Source: Arctopsyche grandis (lineage: Eukaryota > Arthropoda > Insecta > Trichoptera > Hydropsychidae). Taken from it: 64,000 nt of DNA. Position 1 is the stretch's first letter, and each line of letters starts with the position of its first letter. The notes under the pieces are model-generated. The model did no database searches and was not told the origin of the DNA. It saw nothing but the letters and a program-made list of their open reading frames with translations. Below are positions 19,668 to 33,374 of the stretch, piece by piece. The position numbers and the translations under genes are program-made. The stretch lies in contig NC_135357.1 in NCBI RefSeq assembly GCF_051622035.1, positions 20,698,256 through 20,762,255 of the forward strand, read 5' to 3'.

Positions 19668-22137
19668 CTAAGATCCCAAACTGTCAACCATGTTGCCAAA
19701 ATTAGTGGGAAACTCTATGAGACCTTCAACTGGACGTATTAGTCCTTCGCCGATATCTAATAGAGTTTGTGCAAATATTCCGGATGATAGATCCCCAAAC
19801 AAATGAACCCTCATGTTAGTTTTTAGTTCTAATATATTTATTTTATTCCACAATTGTGAAGATTTCAAACACGCCTTTATTTCGTCTGCCATCGTCCCTC
19901 GAGGAACGACCGGCAATGTCTGTCGAAAATCTCCAGCTAAAACGACGACGATGCCTCTCATTAATTAATTATTATTTCGAATATCTTTTAACGTACGATC
20001 GAGTGCTTCTAGGCCGTATTTATGCGCCATAGTGCACTCGTCCCATATGATTCATTTGCATTTTTTGAATGACCGTCGCTTTAGCCGTTCCCTTACTAAT
20101 GTTGCACACAGGATTGTCATGGCTTGTGATGTCTAATGGCAATTTAAAAGCGGAATGGGCCGTTCTACCGATAAAGCTACTGCGATGGCTATTTTGGATT
20201 GTTCGCGAATTTTTTGCTAATAGTAAATTTAAAACGAAAGTTTTTCCCGTAACTCACGGAGCGTCTATAAAAAATATTCCAGGTTGATTTGAACTAACGC
20301 GAACCAAAAGAATTTTTTGATCGGCAATCGAAGAAGATTCGTTATTATTTACGAATGATCTTAATTCATCGCGGTTATATGGCAACGTTATGCAGCAATA
20401 ACCGTGAACAAAAACATTCAAAATTACTCGGATGCACAGAATAAACGCGCCCAAGAGCGTTTGACTTCTTAATCCCGCTATGCTGCGGTACTGCCACACC
20501 TTGAGCTCGCCGCTTGAATATTTTTTTGGATTGATCCCAAGTGCAGTACTTTGGGATTTCGCAATAAATAAGCGTTTTCGCGAAATCCAGCTCTGTAGCG
20601 AATTGACGAAAAATTCAGTCAGAGGAGTCTTGGGCGGTCTAACCATTCACTCCATCACATTCGTATCTGTAAAATATACGTGTTGACCGTTTTCTAAATG
20701 TACTGCTAAATGTAATACCGTGGGATACCTATCGTGTATCGAAAAATCTAAAATTCTCCACGCTAATATACCACTATTATATACATATATATGATAGTGA
20801 GCTATTTATTGAACAGAGTTTTTCTTTAAAAATTCATATTTAATTTTATTTATGTTCGTCATTAAATCATTGTCGTTCAAGAGGTAGGTGTACAGCAAGC
20901 CGTATCACTGCATGAGAACGATGATACATCAGATTTTCGCGGAGTCTCCACATTGCTTCTGAGGCGCATACGTATTTTGTGTCCACAAAAGAAACTATTT
21001 CTTCATGAACCAATTGAAGTTCGTTTTCAACGGAGATTTTTATGTTCCCGCAGTCGTAGCCATTATAGACATATTTAAAAATATATTTACTGCTCTAACT
21101 GAAGTGCAAACTTCGACGTTAATATGCGCATTATATTTTAAGGCCAAATATTTGTTGTATGGAACCACACATCCGTTATGAATAATGGTATCCTTCACTG
21201 TAATAGTTGGACCTTGTCTTCTACGATATAAAGGGAAGCCGTCAACGTTTCTGATCGTTTCATTCTGAAATTTTTACGGCATTAACCGTATTCCATGCAG
21301 GGTGCGCCAGGATTTAAATTTCCACATGGATCATGAATCATACACTTTTTGACGATTTCGTGTAACACACACTACACGATTGATTGAATTTATCTTCTCT
21401 GCGAAGCGAAATTAATATTTGAGGATGTGGAAGTCCTCGTTTTGGAAATTCAATCGTGTAAACACGTGCAATTGAAGCTCCACGCACTCCAACGACAGTT
21501 AAGTCTTGGATTAACTCGTCGAGTTTTAATTTAAACACCCTCTTGACTAAATCTGGTCGATCGTTTGACTTTTCTCCAGCGTTTAAGTTTGACATTATTT
21601 CTGTCCATCGCGGATTACATGTAGATGTGGCGAAAAGGTCTTGGGCTCCAAAACAGGATATAATTGCCATTGCGTCATGGTAGCGTTTTCTCATGTTCCG
21701 TGAAGATCTTTGTATGACGATGGTAAATTTTTTTTCCCAGCAGGAATGCCCTCATTTTCAGCAGCGTTCAAAAGATGATCCATTACGCCTTTGTAACTGT
21801 CGGCACGCAGCTGATTTTGTTTTGTCATGATCCAGTTTAAATAATTTGCCTCTACTTGTAAATATGAATCAACAATATATTGTTGTGTAAGACGCCCCGA
21901 CACCCAATAACGGATTGAAATGGTCTCGGAATACCAAGTGTATAAGCTTTGAATTGAAGCATAGAAATATTATACGCGGAACCTCCTAAGCTACTGTATA
22001 AAATTTGCAATTTGGATTATCTGTAAAAACTATATATTATATTTGGTTTTGAATGTACGAGACACTTTGGGGTTGGAAACTTGTTTTACTTTTAACAATT
22101 AGTTGAAAGAAATCAATATGTACATCTAAATATCCAG
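19668..22137 (-). pseudogene. Helitron A (Rep plus Pif1 helicase), unit 2
   Basis: It has the same structure as the first-unit copy: Rep side 21,903-21,338 with HPQ in place of an HUH site, middle region around 21,190-20,400, Walker A broken by TGA near 20,256, and GDFRQTLPVV at 19,668-19,961. It carries Lys in KRVFKLK and the unmutated 27 bp block at 20,659. Frame breaks are shared with the other copies, so the element was dead before the array expanded. Confidence 0.8.
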
Positions 22138-22166
22138 TTTCATTTGAAACTATTTAAATCTTCTTG

Positions 22167-22406
22167 TTAGTCATTTGATTTGCAAGTCTTCGGTATGATA
22201 TTAAATTTTATAATATTATCTCGACGTTGAATTCTAACAGGGAGTTGTGTTTCGCTTGGAGATAGATCAATACGGGGTAAAAATATTCGATTACCTATTC
22301 GCGTCCCGGAAATAACTTCTAAATCTAAAAAATTCGTATACATTCCGCGAACTAATCTCCCCATTTTCGCATTTATATTACGCAACACAAACTTATATAT
22401 GGACAC
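22167..22406 (-). pseudogene. Helitron helicase C-terminal fragment, unit 2
   Basis: The 79-residue translation is identical to that at 13,135-13,374. Confidence 0.7.
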
Positions 22407-22511
22407 AAACGTATGGAAACGAAAATTGATGCCAGGTGCAAAGTATTCGTTTTAAGAGATCAAATAAATGAATACAACAACATTTTAAATAATTATAAAT
22501 TAAAAATCGAC

Positions 22512-23300
22512 CTGTAGTTACTGCGAAAGGTGTTAATCTTTCTTTGGACATCCATTCTCGTTGCGTTCGGCTTTATTTTTAAATAAGTATCTAAAATAAT
22601 ATCCAGGGATTCAATTTTTTTTTATCCTGTTTAGATAATTTTTGTTTTTCGGGTTCCACAAATTTGGATGGGTTTCATACGACACTATGAATCGTTGTAA
22701 GTCGGTGCCGACGTCTGGAACACCGTCGAACTCGTTTACACCGTCCATAGCGCCTATCGACTGTCACTGAAAAGTTTCGCCAAATTTCATATACATACAT
22801 GTATTTTAACTTTGTAAAATCCGCATTCCTAAATAAAAATTATTGCAAGTACGTTGTAAGTAATCTGTGATTCGTGCCGATCATTCTCATTTGGATCCAC
22901 AAAGTTGTCTTGGTGAACCAAAAAAGGTTTACTGACATGATGGCTATGTTGGACTATTTCATTATTTCATCGCGTTCGGCTTGATTTTTAAATAACTTTT
23001 TAAAATTATATCGATTGATTAATTTTATTTTTATTTCGTTTAAATAGTTTTTGTCGTTTGGATTCCACAAATCTGGATGGGTCTTATATGCTGATTATTG
23101 TTATTCGCCTTCATATCGTGACTTTGAAATAGCATGTAGCCATAATCTTTTGGTTTTTCTCGATTTTTTTCTTCCTCGTATCGGTCACAGTCATCTCTAT
23201 TTAAAGTCGTCATTGCATCTTTCATATGTTTTCCTGCTTCTTGCAATTCCATAGGGTTTTTACGACGTCGTTGTATCCAAAATAATTTTTTGATCGGCAA
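22512..23300 (-). pseudogene. MADF fragments, unit 2
   Basis: Copies of the two MADF-associated pieces at 13,480-13,735 and 13,935-14,268, with the same frame slip. Confidence 0.5.
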
Positions 23301-23358
23301 TCAAAGAAGATTCGTTATTATTTAAGAGATCTTCGCTCAAACTTTCTTTATGTGTGTG

Positions 23359-23760
23359 TCATAGAAATTTTGGGTCAGAAGGACCACAATTCGTTGACAC
23401 GACAGCGAACAAATACCTTAGCTTTGCCGGGGACTGAACCTCAGCCGCTTCAGCCAGAGTATCGTTCCAATGAGTGTCGTTTTCCAAAAGACCTCTTAGT
23501 TGACACGCTTCACGAAACGAAGCACAAACGCGGCCTTCGACAGTTTTGATGGTCCCAAACGAAACAGGACCGGCAACGTTATCCAGCAATAAACGTAAAC
23601 AAAAACATTCAAAATTACTCGGATGCACAGAATAAACGCGCCCAAGAACGTTTGACTTCTTAATCCCGCTATACTGCGGTACTGCTTTAACTGAGGTGCA
23701 AACTTCAACGTTAATATGCGCATTATATTTTAAGGCCAAATATTTGTTGTGTGGAACCAC
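23359..23760 (-). pseudogene. Helitron middle-region fragment, unit 2
   Basis: The 133-residue translation is identical to that at 14,327-14,728. Confidence 0.7.
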
Positions 23761-23978
23761 ACATCCATTATTTTATTTTATTTTATTTTTACAAATCAAT
23801 ATACACTCGCCATTACAGATTTGCTCCAATGCGACGGGTGTACGTTAACGAAATACAGAATACATAAACAATCAGAAATACAGTAATACATACATATACA
23901 ATCAGAATATATAGCAAATAACAATTTATCAGAAAATAATAATCAGTAATAATTAGTAATATAAATAAAGTTTTTATA

Positions 23979-24342
23979 TTACTTGGTTTTTATTTTTACC
24001 TTTATATACTTCTTGAGAACATGACTTAATGCTCTGCATGTGGAAATAACAGCTTCACTTATAGTAGGCGTCGAAAGAAAACTGGAATATTTGAGGCACG
24101 TGAAACTACTGCCAGTTGCAAGGTACCGTAACGTTACGGCGAGTTTCTCTCTCGGTGTTATGGCTAGTCTCATTTTCGTATCGTTTTTCGTTATGTAGGG
24201 TGAGACCAATTTAAGCAATGACTCGAACGAATCTTCATTCATCCTAAAAAAGTTCTGGTAATTGTTCATGTCATCGCCTAGAACCATTTCTTCAGCGATA
24301 TTCAGGTGTGAATATCGATTCTTCTGAAGCATCCACTGCTTA
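23979..24342 (-). pseudogene. Harbinger transposase N-terminal fragment, unit 2
   Basis: The translation is identical to that at 14,947-15,310, again cut at CTGCTTA/GGGGCTGG. Confidence 0.75.
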
Positions 24343-25317
24343 GGGGCTGGATTTTACACACTCTGCCATGCGGTACGACCGGAAGTGTTTGACGAAAATC
24401 CCCTCCAAGCAAAATAACCTTTCCACCGAAAGCGTCTATAGATCGCATTATTTATTTTAATACTTCGTTTTTTTAATTTATGAAAACACTGCGGCATCTC
24501 AATAATTTTGAAAGTCCTGATTCTACTTTTGCAATATAATTAATTATATACGAAGCTAAACCGTATTCTTCCAAAATAAATTGTATATCCATATTGGATT
24601 CCAACAAGGGCAAAATATATTTATTATAAGAGTTAATTCCAACCTCAAAGGAACTACGTTTTAAAAATATTTTAGATTTTTTTAATGAGCTTCTAAAGGC
24701 TATATGTACTCATATTCAGTCATAGACAGCTGGACTAAAATATTTTCAAAACTTTCATCTGTATTATTTTCAAATGACAATTTTAAATTTTCATTTTTTT
24801 AATTTTTTTCATTCTCAGATAACGTCTCTAATATAACAGTTCTGGGCATAACCGGAATGGGAAAATTAAACCGGCACTTCTTTTTACTATTTTTATAGCA
24901 AGTGTGGCTATGTCTTTGTCTTTGAACGGCCATATATGCATTTTTAGATTGAAGTTTACATGCCATAAATTTGTCTACAAATTCTATACAGTCTAAATTT
25001 AAATGTACGGAATTATATTTAGGGGCATCTTTTAACCATACAAATATGTGCTCGTGGGGGGAGATCCTCTCATTTGGAATTCTATTCTATTGGATTTCAA
25101 AACTCATTAATTTGTTAATTTTATAATGAAAATATCGAGCACATGTTACTGGATCATTTCGAATTAGCTTGTTTTTTTTCAAATTTGCTTTTTAATGCAA
25201 TAATTCAGGCCATATGGTTTCGCCAGCGGAAAGGGTTATAAAAACTGTTGGTCTATCTAATTGTCGAATCATACTCAACAAATCTGCACTACGCTGTTGA
25301 GTAGTTTTCTTCGGCAT
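24343..25317 (-). pseudogene. Helitron B pieces, unit 3
   Basis: A copy of 15,311-16,285, with the HEH-containing Rep piece near 25,022-25,067. Confidence 0.7.
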
Positions 25318-26294
25318 GGTTTGGGTACTCCGATGTTGGGCATTAGTCGTCCGATGCTGTTGACAGCTCTTGCCGCTTTCTCCGCGGCATGCTCGGTTTG
25401 TTTCTTGAATGTTAATTTGTCATCTAGAATTATTCCAAGATAAGTCAAATATCTTTTTAGTCTCACGTCGTATCCCGAAATGGTGATTTTCGGGGGTTCA
25501 ATTTTTCTTTTCCTGGTGAACAAAACCGCCTCGGTTTTTTGTGGTGCAAGCTGTAGTCCAGCTTCCGTCATCCATTCGTTCACTAGGTCGAGAGTGTCGT
25601 TTGTTGTGTTCTCGAGGTCCGTTATTGTTCTAGCCACAACAATAACAGCTACGTCGTCTGCAAAACCCACCAGCTTCGCACCTCCTGGAAGTCTTAACTT
25701 AAGAAGTGAGTCGTACATTATATTCCATAATGTTGGTCCCATAACAGAGCCCTGTGGAACACCAGAGGAGATCTTGCGTTCTGCCAGTCTTGTGATCAGA
25801 ACCCTCTCCGACCGGTAACTTCCTATTATTCTTACAAGGTAGTCCGGTATTCCACCGAGTTCCGATAGGGCCGTCATTATTTTATCCCATCTGGCAGAAT
25901 TGAATGCATTTTTAACGTCAAGTGTCACCATTATACAGTGACTACTCGTTTTTAATGTTTCACTCTGCGCGTCTTTTATTGTCTTGATGACCTCGGCTAT
26001 TGCGTCTACCGTGGACCGTCCGGGTCTGAACCCGTATTGCTGCGAACATAACCCGCCTTCCGTCTCCGTCGTCTTCGCTATTCTCTGTAATATGAGGCGC
26101 TCGAGAAGTTTGCCCAATCCGTCCAACATACACAGTGGCCTGTATGACGACGGCTCCTCCGGTGGTTTGTTGTCCTTGGGTATGAGCACGAGTCTGCCTT
26201 TTCCATATTTTCGGAAATTCTCCGCTCTTGAGGCAACTGTTGAATGTCCGCAGCAATATTGTGGTTTCCTTCCCACTCCACCCTTCTTCGGCAT
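25275..26294 (-). pseudogene. R1-clade LINE reverse transcriptase, unit 3
   Basis: The 339-residue translation is identical to the unit 2 copy, with the FADD motif retained and both ends truncated in the same way. Confidence 0.8.
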
Positions 26295-26671
26295 CGAGGT
26301 TTTGCAAGCCCGACTGATCGCTGCCGTTGTCTCCTTGCAAAGTTATGTTCCAGTTGTGGCGTCTTGAATACGGCCACACTCGAACTTCAGCGTCTCTTCG
26401 CACGTTTTATATACGCGATATATACCTGGTTTACCGCCTTAGCACCTTGGCTTACGGCCAGTACCTATGGGGATGCCATATATATTATATGCATAAATTC
26501 GCTAACCAGTTCAATAAAAACAAATTAAGCTTAAAATTAACAAAGTTCAGCTTAACAAAAATGAGGTTATGGACACAAACGCAAATTGACGCCAAGCGCC
26601 AAGTATTCGTTTTAAGAGTTCAAATAAATGAATACAACAACATTTTTAATAATTATAAATTAAAAATCGAC

Positions 26672-27652
26672 CTGTAGTTGCTGCGTAAGCGGCTAATTTT
26701 TTTTTGCACATCTAACCTTTTAAATTACATCGATTGATTAATTTTTATTTTATTTTGTTTAAAAAGTTTTTGTCGTTTGGATTCCACAAATCTGGATGGG
26801 TCTTATACGACACTATGAAACGTTGTAAATCCGTGCCGGCCTCTGGAACAATATCGTTGACACCGTCCATGCTGCTTATCCGACTGTTGCCGATTAATGT
26901 TATTCTCCTTCTTCATATCGTGACTTTGAAATAGCATGTAGCCATAATCTTTTGGTTTTTCTCGATTGTTCTTCTTCCTCGCATACCAAAGATACTATAA
27001 TAGCGTTCGTTTCGTCCATCTTGCTCCGAGGTACTGAACGAATGATTGTCATAATTTACTGCGTAGTGTCGTATCGCTTTCGTTTAAGTGCGGTTTACAT
27101 AATATTATCGCATACTGTTGTGAAGTGTCGGATCGTTCGTTTGACGCATAGTGCGTTCAGACCTTTTAATAACATGTCGCATGTGATCGATCGTGCATTT
27201 TATACTCTAAAATGCGCCACATTCCCTCCAATGCGCTGATATGTACTTATATCTGCAATCTAAAAAGTACTCCCCCCCCCCCCGCCTCCCATTTACCACC
27301 CTCGGCAATAACGTTTGCGCAATCAAACTCCTTGAATATATATTTAAAAATGTATTTTACCTCACTGATCGAAGTACAAATTTCTACATTAATATGTGCA
27401 TCAAATTTCAAAGTTGGATATTGGTCATACGGCACGATAAATTATTATCGATTATCGATTATTGTGACGAACAGGTACTTCTTTGGAGGTAAACTGCACT
27501 TGTACGTTGGAAAATGCCCCACGTTGGGAAAACTTTAACTCATGGTTCCCACGGGTCCGACTTCGGTCCTGTGGGATCTGTTACATTCATGATCGATGTA
27601 CATCTGTGTTTTGTTTGTCGCTTCTATCACGTTCGACATTCATTATTATTTT
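26672..27652 (-). pseudogene. MADF and Helitron linker fragments, unit 3
   Basis: Copies of 17,640-17,860 and 18,140-18,620, including the C-run. Confidence 0.5.
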
Positions 27653-28401
27653 TTTACTTTATCTATGTACGTAGTAACAATAGATGAAGTTTTGTGATCA
27701 TGCGAAAATTCGAACTCGTGATTTTGACTGATTCGAACTCAGAATCGTTTACTGATCACGTTTTCATGATCTAGAAAAAATGTGTGTGTGTGTGTGTGTT
27801 TTTTGGGGATATTTTTAACACCGTTAGTCCTATCGAACTGAAACTTAGTATCGGTTACTGAAATTCTTATCGACACGATGTAAATTTTTTTCAAATTTCT
27901 AAGTTGACCGGAAATGGTACCTCGCCTTATAGGTGTCCTCTTTTTTTAAGTTTTTGAATTCAATTATCCCCCAAACAACTAACTGAATCGGACTGAATTT
28001 TTTTTAAATATGATACAAATAATAATTTTTATAACCTCATATTTTTTAAATATTTCTATCTGAACCGGAAGTAGTACTTTTACTCTAGAGAATCGAAGTT
28101 TTTTATGTTTTTTTCAGAAACCTTTTGGTTTATTGAACTGAAATTTCATATCTAGAAGTTTAAGTTTAATACAAAGTTAATTATAAAATTTAGTTAGCAT
28201 CCGTCAACCGGAAGTTTTCTTCCACTATTTTTTTCGACCTCTTAAACATGTGTGTTCGTCACAAAAAAATTCAAGTATATTTCTTGTATCAATTTGATGA
28301 AAATAAAAAAAAATTATTATATTTTATAAACCGGAAGTGGGATTTTTTTTTAAAACAATATTTCATTATTTTATTTTGACCTTTTAAATTGTTTTATTTT
28401 A
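27652..28401. mobile_element. About 750 bp insertion, unit 3
   Basis: A copy of 18,620-19,369, with the same four CCGGAA-ending monomers. Confidence 0.6.
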
Positions 28402-28699
28402 TACAAAGTCTAGTGCCGTTACAAAGCCGCGGAGCATCTTAATTTCTTAATAAAACTATAGGCGCACCAACTTCAAGCGTCAGATTGTGCAAAGGCATAC
28501 CGGGAGGATCGGATCGAATTTAAAAATTCGACCGAATAATTGACAGCCTCTTCAGTCTCTACGGTAGAATCGATAAATACGTTATTGGTTGATCGGGAAA
28601 AATTTCTACTTGTACTTATTTATGGGCAAGAATGGCTCTTTCGAAAAGCCAGACTTGATTTTTAAAATTAGTTTTTAAATCTTAGAAAAGACTTTCCTT

Positions 28700-31169
28700 C
28701 TAAGATCCCAAACTGTCAACCATGTTGCCAAAATTAGTGGGAAACTCTATGAGACCTTCAACTGGACGTATTAGTCCTTCGCCGATATCTAATAGAGTTT
28801 GTGCAAATATTCCGGATGATAGATCCCCAAACAAATGAACCCTCATGTTAGTTTTTAGTTCTAATATATTTATTTTATTCCACAATTGTGAAGATTTCAA
28901 ACACGCCTTTATTTCGTCTGCCATCGTCCCTCGAGGAACGACCGGCAATGTCTGTCGAAAATCTCCAGCTAAAACGACGACGATGCCTCTCATTAATTAA
29001 TTATTATTTCGAATATCTTTTAACGTACGATCGAGTGCTTCTAGGCCGTATTTATGCGCCATAGTGCACTCGTCCCATATGATTCATTTGCATTTTTTGA
29101 ATGACCGTCGCTTTAGCCGTTCCCTTACTAATGTTGCACACAGGATTGTCATGGCTTGTGATGTCTAATGGCAATTTAAAAGCGGAATGGGCCGTTCTAC
29201 CGATAAAGCTACTGCGATGGCTATTTTGGATTGTTCGCGAATTTTTTGCTAATAGTAAATTTAAAACGAAAGTTTTTCCCGTAACTCACGGAGCGTCTAT
29301 AAAAAATATTCCAGGTTGATTTGAACTAACGCGAACCAAAAGAATTTTTTGATCGGCAATCGAAGAAGATTCGTTATTATTTACGAATGATCTTAATTCA
29401 TCGCGGTTATATGGCAACGTTATGCAGCAATAACCGTGAACAAAAACATTCAAAATTACTCGGATGCACAGAATAAACGCGCCCAAGAGCGTTTGACTTC
29501 TTAATCCCGCTATGCTGCGGTACTGCCACACCTTGAGCTCGCCGCTTGAATATTTTTTTGGATTGATCCCAAGTGCAGTACTTTGGGATTTCGCAATAAA
29601 TAAGCGTTTTCGCGAAATCCAGCTCTGTAGCGAATTGACGAAAAATTCAGTCAGAGGAGTCTTGGGCGGTCTAACCATTCACTCCATCACATTCGTATCT
29701 GTAAAATATACGTGTTGACCGTTTTCTAAATGTACTGCTAAATGTAATACCGTGGGATACCTATCGTGTATCGAAAAATCTAAAATTCTCCACGCTAATA
29801 TACCACTATTATATACATATATATGATAGTGAGCTATTTATTGAACAGAGTTTTTCTTTAAAAATTCATATTTAATTTTATTTATGTTCGTCATTAAATC
29901 ATTGTCGTTCAAGAGGTAGGTGTACAGCAAGCCGTATCACTGCATGAGAACGATGATACATCAGATTTTCGCGGAGTCTCCACATTGCTTCTGAGGCGCA
30001 TACGTATTTTGTGTCCACAAAAGAAACTATTTCTTCATGAACCAATTGAAGTTCGTTTTCAACGGAGATTTTTATGTTCCCGCAGTCGTAGCCATTATAG
30101 ACATATTTAAAAATATATTTACTGCTCTAACTGAAGTGCAAACTTCGACGTTAATATGCGCATTATATTTTAAGGCCAAATATTTGTTGTATGGAACCAC
30201 ACATCCGTTATGAATAATGGTATCCTTCACTGTAATAGTTGGACCTTGTCTTCTACGATATAAAGGGAAGCCGTCAACGTTTCTGATCGTTTCATTCTGA
30301 AATTTTTACGGCATTAACCGTATTCCATGCAGGGTGCGCCAGGATTTAAATTTCCACATGGATCATGAATCATACACTTTTTGACGATTTCGTGTAACAC
30401 ACACTACACGATTGATTGAATTTATCTTCTCTGCGAAGCGAAATTAATATTTGAGGATGTGGAAGTCCTCGTTTTGGAAATTCAATCGTGTAAACACGTG
30501 CAATTGAAGCTCCACGCACTCCAACGACAGTTAAGTCTTGGATTAACTCGTCGAGTTTTAATTTAAACACCCTCTTGACTAAATCTGGTCGATCGTTTGA
30601 CTTTTCTCCAGCGTTTAAGTTTGACATTATTTCTGTCCATCGCGGATTACATGTAGATGTGGCGAAAAGGTCTTGGGCTCCAAAACAGGATATAATTGCC
30701 ATTGCGTCATGGTAGCGTTTTCTCATGTTCCGTGAAGATCTTTGTATGACGATGGTAAATTTTTTTTCCCAGCAGGAATGCCCTCATTTTCAGCAGCGTT
30801 CAAAAGATGATCCATTACGCCTTTGTAACTGTCGGCACGCAGCTGATTTTGTTTTGTCATGATCCAGTTTAAATAATTTGCCTCTACTTGTAAATATGAA
30901 TCAACAATATATTGTTGTGTAAGACGCCCCGACACCCAATAACGGATTGAAATGGTCTCGGAATACCAAGTGTATAAGCTTTGAATTGAAGCATAGAAAT
31001 ATTATACGCGGAACCTCCTAAGCTACTGTATAAAATTTGCAATTTGGATTATCTGTAAAAACTATATATTATATTTGGTTTTGAATGTACGAGACACTTT
31101 GGGGTTGGAAACTTGTTTTACTTTTAACAATTAGTTGAAAGAAATCAATATGTACATCTAAATATCCAG
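28700..31169 (-). pseudogene. Helitron A, unit 3
   Basis: A copy of 19,668-22,137, with the Walker A stop and HPQ site as in unit 2. Confidence 0.8.
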
Positions 31170-31198
31170 TTTCATTTGAAACTATTTAAATCTTCTTG

Positions 31199-32792
31199 TT
31201 AGTCATTTGATTTGCAAGTCTTCGGTATGATATTAAATTTTATAATATTATCTCGACGTTGAATTCTAACAGGGAGTTGTGTTTCGCTTGGAGATAGATC
31301 AATACGGGGTAAAAATATTCGATTACCTATTCGCGTCCCGGAAATAACTTCTAAATCTAAAAAATTCGTATACATTCCGCGAACTAATCTCCCCATTTTC
31401 GCATTTATATTACGCAACACAAACTTATATATGGACACAAACGTATGGAAACGAAAATTGATGCCAGGTGCAAAGTATTCGTTTTAAGAGATCAAATAAA
31501 TGAATACAACAACATTTTAAATAATTATAAATTAAAAATCGACCTGTAGTTACTGCGAAAGGTGTTAATCTTTCTTTGGACATCCATTCTCGTTGCGTTC
31601 GGCTTTATTTTTAAATAAGTATCTAAAATAATATCCAGGGATTCAATTTTTTTTTATCCTGTTTAGATAATTTTTGTTTTTCGGGTTCCACAAATTTGGA
31701 TGGGTTTCATACGACACTATGAATCGTTGTAAGTCGGTGCCGACGTCTGGAACACCGTCGAACTCGTTTACACCGTCCATAGCGCCTATCGACTGTCACT
31801 GAAAAGTTTCGCCAAATTTCATATACATACATGTATTTTAACTTTGTAAAATCCGCATTCCTAAATAAAAATTATTGCAAGTACGTTGTAAGTAATCTGT
31901 GATTCGTGCCGATCATTCTCATTTGGATCCACAAAGTTGTCTTGGTGAACCAAAAAAGGTTTACTGACATGATGGCTATGTTGGACTATTTCATTATTTC
32001 ATCGCGTTCGGCTTGATTTTTAAATAACTTTTTAAAATTATATCGATTGATTAATTTTATTTTTATTTCGTTTAAATAGTTTTTGTCGTTTGGATTCCAC
32101 AAATCTGGATGGGTCTTATATGCTGATTATTGTTATTCGCCTTCATATCGTGACTTTGAAATAGCATGTAGCCATAATCTTTTGGTTTTTCTCGATTTTT
32201 TTCTTCCTCGTATCGGTCACAGTCATCTCTATTTAAAGTCGTCATTGCATCTTTCATATGTTTTCCTGCTTCTTGCAATTCCATAGGGTTTTTACGACGT
32301 CGTTGTATCCAAAATAATTTTTTGATCGGCAATCAAAGAAGATTCGTTATTATTTAAGAGATCTTCGCTCAAACTTTCTTTATGTGTGTGTCATAGAAAT
32401 TTTGGGTCAGAAGGACCACAATTCGTTGACACGACAGCGAACAAATACCTTAGCTTTGCCGGGGACTGAACCTCAGCCGCTTCAGCCAGAGTATCGTTCC
32501 AATGAGTGTCGTTTTCCAAAAGACCTCTTAGTTGACACGCTTCACGAAACGAAGCACAAACGCGGCCTTCGACAGTTTTGATGGTCCCAAACGAAACAGG
32601 ACCGGCAACGTTATCCAGCAATAAACGTAAACAAAAACATTCAAAATTACTCGGATGCACAGAATAAACGCGCCCAAGAACGTTTGACTTCTTAATCCCG
32701 CTATACTGCGGTACTGCTTTAACTGAGGTGCAAACTTCAACGTTAATATGCGCATTATATTTTAAGGCCAAATATTTGTTGTGTGGAACCAC
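31199..32792 (-). pseudogene. Second Helitron tail, MADF and Helitron middle fragments, unit 3
   Basis: Contains the helicase C-terminal piece (31,199-31,438), the MADF pieces (31,544-32,332) and the Helitron middle fragment (32,391-32,792). Their translations are identical to those of unit 2. Confidence 0.65.
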
Positions 32793-33010
32793 ACATCCAT
32801 TATTTTATTTTATTTTATTTTTACAAATCAATATACACTCGCCATTACAGATTTGCTCCAATGCGACGGGTGTACGTTAACGAAATACAGAATACATAAA
32901 CAATCAGAAATACAGTAATACATACATATACAATCAGAATATATAGCAAATAACAATTTATCAGAAAATAATAATCAGTAATAATTAGTAATATAAATAA
33001 AGTTTTTATA

Positions 33011-33374
33011 TTACTTGGTTTTTATTTTTACCTTTATATACTTCTTGAGAACATGACTTAATGCTCTGCATGTGGAAATAACAGCTTCACTTATAGTAGG
33101 CGTCGAAAGAAAACTGGAATATTTGAGGCACGTGAAACTACTGCCAGTTGCAAGGTACCGTAACGTTACGGCGAGTTTCTCTCTCGGTGTTATGGCTAGT
33201 CTCATTTTCGTATCGTTTTTCGTTATGTAGGGTGAGACCAATTTAAGCAATGACTCGAACGAATCTTCATTCATCCTAAAAAAGTTCTGGTAATTGTTCA
33301 TGTCATCGCCTAGAACCATTTCTTCAGCGATATTCAGGTGTGAATATCGATTCTTCTGAAGCATCCACTGCTTA
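33011..33374 (-). pseudogene. Harbinger transposase N-terminal fragment, unit 3
   Basis: A copy of 23,979-24,342, cut at the unit junction. Confidence 0.75.

Larger units (their letters stand above)
15311..24342. repeat. Tandem array unit 2 (9,032 bp)
   Basis: This is the first whole unit. Content left to right, nearly all in minus orientation: Helitron B fragments, R1-like RT, MADF fragment, Helitron linker fragment, a 750 bp AT-rich insertion with four diverged monomers, Helitron A, second Helitron tail, MADF fragments, Helitron middle fragment, and the Harbinger N-terminus. It begins with GGGGCTGGATTTTACACA and ends with CCACTGCTTA. Confidence 0.9.
24343..33374. repeat. Tandem array unit 3 (9,032 bp)
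   Basis: A whole unit. Every open frame I compared has the same translation as in unit 2, at an offset of exactly 9,032. Confidence 0.9.
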
